Assembly: GCF_023667495.1 (NCBI RefSeq)
Contig: NZ_JAMOZL010000013.1
Location: forward strand, 62,001 to 126,000
Length of the DNA: 64,000 nt
Direction of reading: 5' to 3'
Source of the DNA: Dyadobacter sp. MSC1_007
GTDB taxonomy: Bacteria; Bacteroidota; Bacteroidia; Cytophagales; Spirosomataceae
This document shows positions 59,764-64,000 of the stretch, in pieces (the first letter of the stretch is position 1; every line of letters starts with the position of its first letter). The notes beneath the pieces are model-generated. The model was given only the letters and a program-made list of their open reading frames with translations, made no database searches and was not told where the DNA came from. Both the position numbers and the translations under genes were made by a program.

Positions 59764-59988
59764 ATGCCATTGACCACTTCTTACTACGCCGGGTTTGAAC
59801 ACCAGTCCACGGAAATCCGTAAGTTCTTACAGACATACGGCACTTTCACGCTTATGCTTAGGGACGGTGCAATCATCCATTACCAGCCCGAACATGCCCT
59901 GGAATTCCAGCGCTGGCTGAACCACCACCAGATTGAGGACGTTCGCATGTCCCTCAAACAGAACGAAGCATTCAACGTGCAGCAATAG
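59764..59988 (+). CDS. small protein of unknown function
   Basis: This 74-residue protein, starting MPLTTSYYAGFEHQSTEIRKFL and including FTLMLRDGAIIHYQPEHALEFQRWLNHHQIEDVR, is mixed alpha/beta with many His. It has no signal peptide. Codon use and length look coding, and the box TAAATTTA about 27 nt upstream is one base off a promoter consensus. I recognise no family. Confidence 0.55.
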   Translation: MPLTTSYYAGFEHQSTEIRKFLQTYGTFTLMLRDGAIIHYQPEHALEFQRWLNHHQIEDVRMSLKQNEAFNVQQ

Positions 59989-60076
59989 CTTGCCCTGCTG
60001 CTGCACAACCCTCCCCTCCTTCCAGGTTTTTTTCGCATAAGCCTGCATATCATAGAACGGCTCACAGCCTTTGTTC

Positions 60077-60084
60077 TAATTTTG
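60077..60084 (+). promoter_or_regulatory. candidate -7 box for the esterase/GMC pair
   Basis: TAATTTTG matches TAnnTTTG, giving a 5' leader of about 92 nt before the ATG at 60183. Confidence 0.4.
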
Positions 60085-60182
60085 ATAGACACATAAATTA
60101 TATTTTCATCGAAGCAAACTTTACTGGGTCGTAAGGTATGCCGACAAGTTTCGCGTCTTTCATTGATGTAACGACCCAATCC

Positions 60183-61367
60183 ATGCAAAAAATCAAATCC
60201 TTCCTCATCCTTCCGGCACTGTTGCTGGCGGCCGCCCCATTTGTTGCTGCGCAACAGGCTAATGTAAACCTGGATTGGGCTCCTCAGAAAAACACCGAAA
60301 AACTGGTGCCTTACGGCGGAAACGTCATATCACCGGAAGTGCACGACGACCATACCATTACCTTCCGCCTCAAAGCGCCCGATGCACACAAAGTGGAGCT
60401 CACCGGTGGCCCGGTCCTGCTTGCATTGAAAGCCAAAGAAAATGTCCCTTTCATTAAAGGTAGTGACGGAACCTGGACATTGACCGTCGGACCGATGAAG
60501 CCCAATATTTACGTGTACCGTTTCTTGCTCGATGGCGTGGCCATTGCCGATCCGAACAATACCCTGACCGGTACTTCCAACCAGCCCGGATACAGCAATC
60601 TGGTCGTCCACGATAGCAAACCTGCTTACTACGATGCTTTGAATGTGCCCCATGGCAGCATTACCAGGCACATTTATCATTCGGCGGTCCTGAATGGCGA
60701 GCGGGAAATGTTTGTATACACCCCGCCCGGTTACGATCCTAAAAAGAAATATCCCGTGCTCTACCTGCTCGGTGGCAGCGGCGAGCTAGCTTCGGGCTGG
60801 ATGCTCGACGGCCGGGCTAATTTGATTGCCGACAATCTGCTGGCGGAGGGTAAAATCGTGCCTATGATCATTGCCATGCCCAACAATCAGGTGATCCACC
60901 GCAATGACCCCGACCATTTGCAAAAAACTTACAAACTCTTTGAAGAAGAGCTCAGAAAACAAATTGTCCCTTTTGTAGACGCACATTACAGCACCGTTAA
61001 AGATCGAAAAGGACGTGCCATATCAGGTCTTTCCATGGGCGGGCGTCATACCGAAGCTGTGGGCTTCAATGCCATCGACCTTTTTAGCTCTTTCGGCATT
61101 CTCAGCGCAGGTGACCTGGAACCCGAAAAGCTTAACCCTGCATTCTTCGCAGACCCGAAAATCAAAGAAAAGGTCGATTATCTGCTCGTAGGCCTGGGTA
61201 GTGGTGAGTTGGATTTTGTAGGTAAAAGGTCGGCTGCAACCCATGCGGCATTGGATAAGGCCGGTATTAAACACGAATATTTTATCGGCGGCGAAGGCGC
61301 GCATGACTGGGGCACCTGGCGGCTCTTACTGCATGACAAGCTGCTTCCCAATCTATTCAAAAAATAA
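60183..61367 (+). CDS. exported esterase (CE1/Fes-like) with N-terminal E-set domain
   Basis: The start at 60183 gives a clean signal peptide, MQKIKSFLILPALLLAAAPF with the cut at VAAQ; the frame is open 15 codons further without one. Residues about 40-140 form an immunoglobulin-like E-set/CBM48-type domain (VISPEVHDDHTITFRLKAPDAHKVEL). Residues about 160-390 are an alpha/beta-hydrolase of the esterase D/feruloyl esterase group, with nucleophile Ser284 (GLSMGG) and His374 (GAHDW). Such enzymes remove acyl groups from plant polysaccharides or siderophores. It is followed 35 bp later by a GMC oxidoreductase gene. Confidence 0.9.
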   Translation: MQKIKSFLILPALLLAAAPFVAAQQANVNLDWAPQKNTEKLVPYGGNVISPEVHDDHTITFRLKAPDAHKVELTGGPVLLALKAKENVPFIKGSDGTWTLTVGPMKPNIYVYRFLLDGVAIADPNNTLTGTSNQPGYSNLVVHDSKPAYYDALNVPHGSITRHIYHSAVLNGEREMFVYTPPGYDPKKKYPVLYLLGGSGELASGWMLDGRANLIADNLLAEGKIVPMIIAMPNNQVIHRNDPDHLQKTYKLFEEELRKQIVPFVDAHYSTVKDRKGRAISGLSMGGRHTEAVGFNAIDLFSSFGILSAGDLEPEKLNPAFFADPKIKEKVDYLLVGLGSGELDFVGKRSAATHAALDKAGIKHEYFIGGEGAHDWGTWRLLLHDKLLPNLFKK

Positions 61368-61402
61368 TTTTCCTAAATCCATCATAATCGAGTGATTTCC
61401 TA

Positions 61403-63115
61403 ATGGCGTATTTTAATATAGATGCAACCAATGCACAGACTTACGATGCGATCGTCGTCGGTACGGGCATCAGCGGAGGCTGGGCTGCCAAAGAGCTAAC
61501 CGAAAAAGGATTGAAAACGCTCGTCCTCGAACGAGGACGTGACGTGAAGCATATCGTCGATTACCCGACGACGAACATGATGCCGTGGGAGTTCGAACAT
61601 CGCGGGCTGCCTCCGCTGGCTGTCCGTGAAGCAAATCCGATGGTAAGCCAGCATTACATATTCCGGGAAGATGCTATGCATTTCCTGGTGAAGGACGCCG
61701 AGCACCCTTATGTGCAGGACAAACCTTTCAATTGGATGCGCGGCTACCAGGTGGGTGGCCGTTCGCTGCTGTGGGCCAGGCAGACGCAGCGCTGGTCGGA
61801 TTATGACTTTGAAGGACCTGCCCGCGACGGCTTTGCGGTTGACTGGCCGATCCGCTATAAAGACATAGCGCCCTGGTACAGTTATGTTGAAAAATTTGCT
61901 GGCATTTCCGGAAACAAGGATGGCTTGCCGCAACTTCCTGATGGTGAGTTTTTGCCGCCTCACGAAATGAGCTGCGTTGAAAAACATTTCAGCGACCAAA
62001 CAGCGAAAAACTATAAAGGCTCTCGTCCGGTGATCATCGGCCGTGCGGCGCATATTACCGATCCTCAGCCTATTCACACCCAGCAAGGGCGCGCCAAATG
62101 CCAGCACCGTAATATGTGCCAGCGTGGCTGTCCGTTTGGTGGATATTTTAGTACCAATGCGTCGACATTGCCCTGGGCTGAAAAGACCGGAAACCTGACG
62201 CTCCGGCCCAATTCAGTGGTGCATTCGGTGATTTATGATGAGAAAAAGAAAAAGGCTACCGGCGTACGCGTCGTGGATGCGCTCACGAAGGAGATGACTG
62301 AGTTTTATGCCAAAGTAATATTCATCAATGCGTCGGCGATCAATTCCAATCTGATTCTTCTCAATTCGAAATCTTCTCGTTTCCCGAACGGACTTGGCAA
62401 TGACAGCGGTATGCTCGGCAAATTCATCGGTTTCCATAATTACCGCGGCCGGGTAACAGCTGAGTTCGACGGTTACCACGACCGGACAGTCGACGGCAGA
62501 AGGCCCAACGGTGCTTACATTCCCCGGTTCCGCAACGTCTTCAAACAGGAGACCGACTTTCTGCGCGGTTATGCCACCTCTTTTACGGCCTCTAAAATGG
62601 GCAATGCCAATACCGGCTTGGGCGAATCATTAAAAGAAAGCCTTTTTGCACCGGACGAAAGCGGATGGAGCCTGGGCGCGCAGATGATGGGTGAAGTCCT
62701 CACCAAAGAAAGCAACTTTGTACAACTCGATCCGAACCTGAAAGATCCCTGGGGCATTCCGCAGCTGCGGATGAATGTCGCTTTCGATGATAACGACATG
62801 AAAATGGTGCAGGACTTTTATACCGAGCTTAGCGAAATGCTTCAAAAAGCGGGTTTTATCAATATCAAAACATCAGACACCAAGCGTAACCCCGGCAGTG
62901 AAAACCACGAAATGGGCGGCATAAGAATGGGCAACGACCCCAAAAATTCGCTGCTTAACAAGTGGAACCAGATGCACCACGTCCCCAACGTTTTCGTAAC
63001 CGACGGCGGCTGCATGACCTCCACATCAACCCAAAATCCATCCCTGACCTACATGGCCCTCACCGCCCGAGCCACCGACTATGCAGTACGCGCGATGAGG
63101 AAAAATGAATTTTGA
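61403..63115 (+). CDS. GMC-family FAD oxidoreductase
   Basis: This 570-residue glucose-methanol-choline type oxidoreductase has an N-terminal FAD-binding motif (YDAIVVGTGISGGWAAKEL), then GYQVGGRSLLWARQTQRW, the cluster CQHRNMCQRGCPFGGYFSTN with three cysteines, and the C-terminal GSENHEMGGIRMG and TSTSTQNPSLTYMALTARA with the active-site His/Asn region. No signal peptide is seen. It probably oxidises a sugar or sugar alcohol, with an acceptor other than oxygen. It is co-transcribed with the esterase gene 35 bp upstream. The stop codon lies in the first copy of a 33-bp tandem repeat. Confidence 0.93.
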   Translation: MAYFNIDATNAQTYDAIVVGTGISGGWAAKELTEKGLKTLVLERGRDVKHIVDYPTTNMMPWEFEHRGLPPLAVREANPMVSQHYIFREDAMHFLVKDAEHPYVQDKPFNWMRGYQVGGRSLLWARQTQRWSDYDFEGPARDGFAVDWPIRYKDIAPWYSYVEKFAGISGNKDGLPQLPDGEFLPPHEMSCVEKHFSDQTAKNYKGSRPVIIGRAAHITDPQPIHTQQGRAKCQHRNMCQRGCPFGGYFSTNASTLPWAEKTGNLTLRPNSVVHSVIYDEKKKKATGVRVVDALTKEMTEFYAKVIFINASAINSNLILLNSKSSRFPNGLGNDSGMLGKFIGFHNYRGRVTAEFDGYHDRTVDGRRPNGAYIPRFRNVFKQETDFLRGYATSFTASKMGNANTGLGESLKESLFAPDESGWSLGAQMMGEVLTKESNFVQLDPNLKDPWGIPQLRMNVAFDDNDMKMVQDFYTELSEMLQKAGFINIKTSDTKRNPGSENHEMGGIRMGNDPKNSLLNKWNQMHHVPNVFVTDGGCMTSTSTQNPSLTYMALTARATDYAVRAMRKNEF

Positions 63116-63350
63116 ATGAGTGAATGAGTGAATAATTTTGAATTTTGAATGAGTGAATGAGTGAATAATTTTGAATTTTGAATGACCGAATAATTTGAGA
63201 GTCACTAATTATGAGTTCTCCAACTTCACTAACAAATTGCCCATTCACCAATCCAGAACTTTTCACCCATTCGGTCATTCGGTCATTCAATCATTCAAAA
63301 TTCACTCATTCACTCATTCAACATTCACTCATTCAATCATTCAATCATTA
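63107..63350. repeat. 33-bp tandem repeat with distal inverted copy
   Basis: Two perfect copies of a 33-bp unit (GAATTTTGAATGAGTGAATG...) lie at 63107-63139 and 63140-63172, with a partial third copy from 63173. The inverted complement of its core (22 bp, ATTCACTCATTCACTCATTC...) occurs at 63300-63321, with more ATTCA-type repeats around. The arms are about 130 bp apart and can form a large stem-loop. The first copy overlaps the GMC gene stop codon. No gene is seen inside. Confidence 0.85.
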
Positions 63351-63358
63351 ACAGTTAC

Positions 63359-63550
63359 ATGGCTCACGAACAGAAATTCCCGGATGGGGCGAAAGTAAAA
63401 ATGAAAGGGAAACCCGATATATGGGTTATACTAAATCACGAATCGATCCAGAAAGGGTCGACTACAAAGGTTACAGGCAAGGTCAGGTGCAGAAATATAA
63501 AGTCCGGCGAAGTTAAATTTTGCAGCGAGAAAAACTGCGAACCGGCCTAA
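63359..63550 (+). CDS. small protein, possibly DUF2158/YodC-like
   Basis: This 63-residue protein starts MAHEQKFPDGAKVKMKGKPDIWVI, followed by a GKVRCRNIKSGEVKFCSEKNCEPA end. A small beta-barrel of the YodC type (DUF2158, usually VGDxVxLxSGGPxMTV, then VxCxWF) is possible, but the match is weak. It has three cysteines. It lies after the repeat region and is convergent with the KTSC gene, with a gap of 7 bp. The function is unknown. Confidence 0.55.
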   Translation: MAHEQKFPDGAKVKMKGKPDIWVILNHESIQKGSTTKVTGKVRCRNIKSGEVKFCSEKNCEPA

Positions 63551-63557
63551 TAGGGCT

Positions 63558-63758
63558 TTAATCTTCGATCTTCTCAAATTCGAAATTTCCCTTAATGTGT
63601 TTATTTAAAAACGTCCCTTTGGAGCCCGAGGTTTTCATGGCTTGGTACACGTCCAAAGGGACATTTTTATAGTCATACACCATCCCTGAAACATATACAA
63701 TGCGTAATGTCTCCGTTTCCTCATTGTAGATCATTTTGGAAACAACAGATGATGGCAT
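63558..63758 (-). CDS. KTSC domain-containing protein
   Basis: This 66-residue protein consists of one KTSC domain: MPSSVVSKMIYNEETETLRIVYVSGMVYDYKNVPLDVYQAMKTSGSKGTFLNKHIKGNFEF. The late KTSGSKGTFLNKHIK matches the family motif (KTSC, usually KAxSxGxFfNkhIk). Stand-alone KTSC proteins are of unknown function. It lies 6 bp after the SYLF gene and is probably co-transcribed with it. Confidence 0.9.
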   Translation of the reverse strand: MPSSVVSKMIYNEETETLRIVYVSGMVYDYKNVPLDVYQAMKTSGSKGTFLNKHIKGNFEFEKIED

Positions 63759-63764
63759 GGTTCA

Positions 63765-64000
63765 TCAGTTAAAATCATTCAACTTCCGACGCAGCTCTTC
63801 CACAGCAGCGGAAGAAATATTTGACTCGGTAAAAATCGTTTTCACCTCTGCTTTGCTGCCGTAGAGTCCCGTATTGGCTCTTGTATCGACATCGAGCATC
63901 GCCCCGTTGACAGTTACACCCGCAAACAAGCCCTTCGACCTTGAATAGGAATATACCTCGGCTTCCAATTTGTAATCCGTCGTGGCGGAAGCATTTTTAC
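63765..64000 (-). CDS. SYLF-domain lipid-binding protein, C-terminal part (cut by window edge)
   Basis: Seventy-seven codons of the 3' end are visible. They read KNASATTDYKLEAEVYSYSR, then SKGLFAGVTVNGAMLDVDTR and ANTGLYGSKAEVKTIF, which is the conserved end of the SYLF (Ysc84) domain, a lipid-binding module of secreted or periplasmic proteins. The open frame continues past 64000. The TTG that an ORF finder would call as start is an internal codon. It is followed at 6 bp by the KTSC gene. Confidence 0.88.
   Translation of the reverse strand, partial: KNASATTDYKLEAEVYSYSRSKGLFAGVTVNGAMLDVDTRANTGLYGSKAEVKTIFTESNISSAAVEELRRKLNDFN

Overview
This window looks like chromosomal DNA from a member of the Bacteroidota, order Cytophagales, most likely Dyadobacter or a close relative. 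The evidence is the roughly 50% GC content, a SusC/SusD pair with FecR anti-sigma and ECF sigma genes, type IX secretion sorting tails, a VCBS/ASPIC-UnbV protein, a propeller-type hybrid histidine kinase, a bacillithiol-linked YtxJ protein, and many promoter -7 boxes of the Bacteroidota form TAnnTTTG. The genus is an inference; no rRNA is present. I see no prophage, insertion sequence, integrase or CRISPR array.

Layout. 1-7746: a lipoprotein cut by the left edge, a secreted CocE/S15-type hydrolase, a YadA-head/S74 surface protein, an NtrC-type regulator, an SDR enzyme and an AraC regulator. 7953-11317: a three-gene signalling/redox cassette (cNMP-domain histidine kinase, receiver fused to a thioredoxin-reductase-like flavoprotein, UBP zinc finger). 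11404-15371: an unknown protein, a DUF72 protein and DNA ligase D. 15377-26174: an ECF sigma - FecR - SusC - SusD - lipoprotein - VCBS nutrient-uptake locus. 26651-30415: a membrane protein, small proteins, a cupin, a CinA-family amidohydrolase and a DUF2383 protein. 30560-33845: an operon resembling quinone/aromatic-electrophile detoxification operons (ring-cleaving dioxygenase, esterase, pirin, degenerate receiver, Crp/Fnr). 34051-35057: a SatD-family gene and a membrane protein preceded by three evenly spaced palindromes. 35063-50350: a T9SS-exported esterase, AraC and quinone reductase, ytxJ, a giant hybrid kinase divergent from an outer-membrane receptor, a membrane histidine kinase, a DeoR regulator and a DUF6268 protein. 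50632-55534: an alcohol dehydrogenase and then a kaiC-kaiB-kaiB-histidine kinase operon. 55702 to the end: tRNA-Lys, the decayed tail of a T9SS cargo gene, an MBL hydrolase, a zinc metallopeptidase, an esterase plus GMC oxidoreductase pair and small stress-type proteins, with a SYLF protein cut by the right edge.

The best candidate for an unusual system is the Kai operon (51891-55534). Its KaiC keeps both ATPase sites and a Ser-Ser pair at the phosphorylation position, and adds a C-terminal coiled coil. It is followed by one canonical and one divergent KaiB and by a PAS histidine kinase translationally coupled to the second kaiB. No kaiA is present. The layout suggests a KaiA-independent timer or hourglass, or a stress-signalling device. 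Second in interest are the split cNMP-kinase / receiver-flavoprotein / zinc-finger cassette and the 29-bp-spaced palindrome array before satD.

Regulatory sites were found by eye and are suggestions. Three genes (two AraC regulators and a DUF2958 gene) have a TAnnTTTG box only 4-5 nt before the start codon, which suggests leaderless mRNAs. Simple-sequence tracts and tandem repeats occur at three intergenic places.
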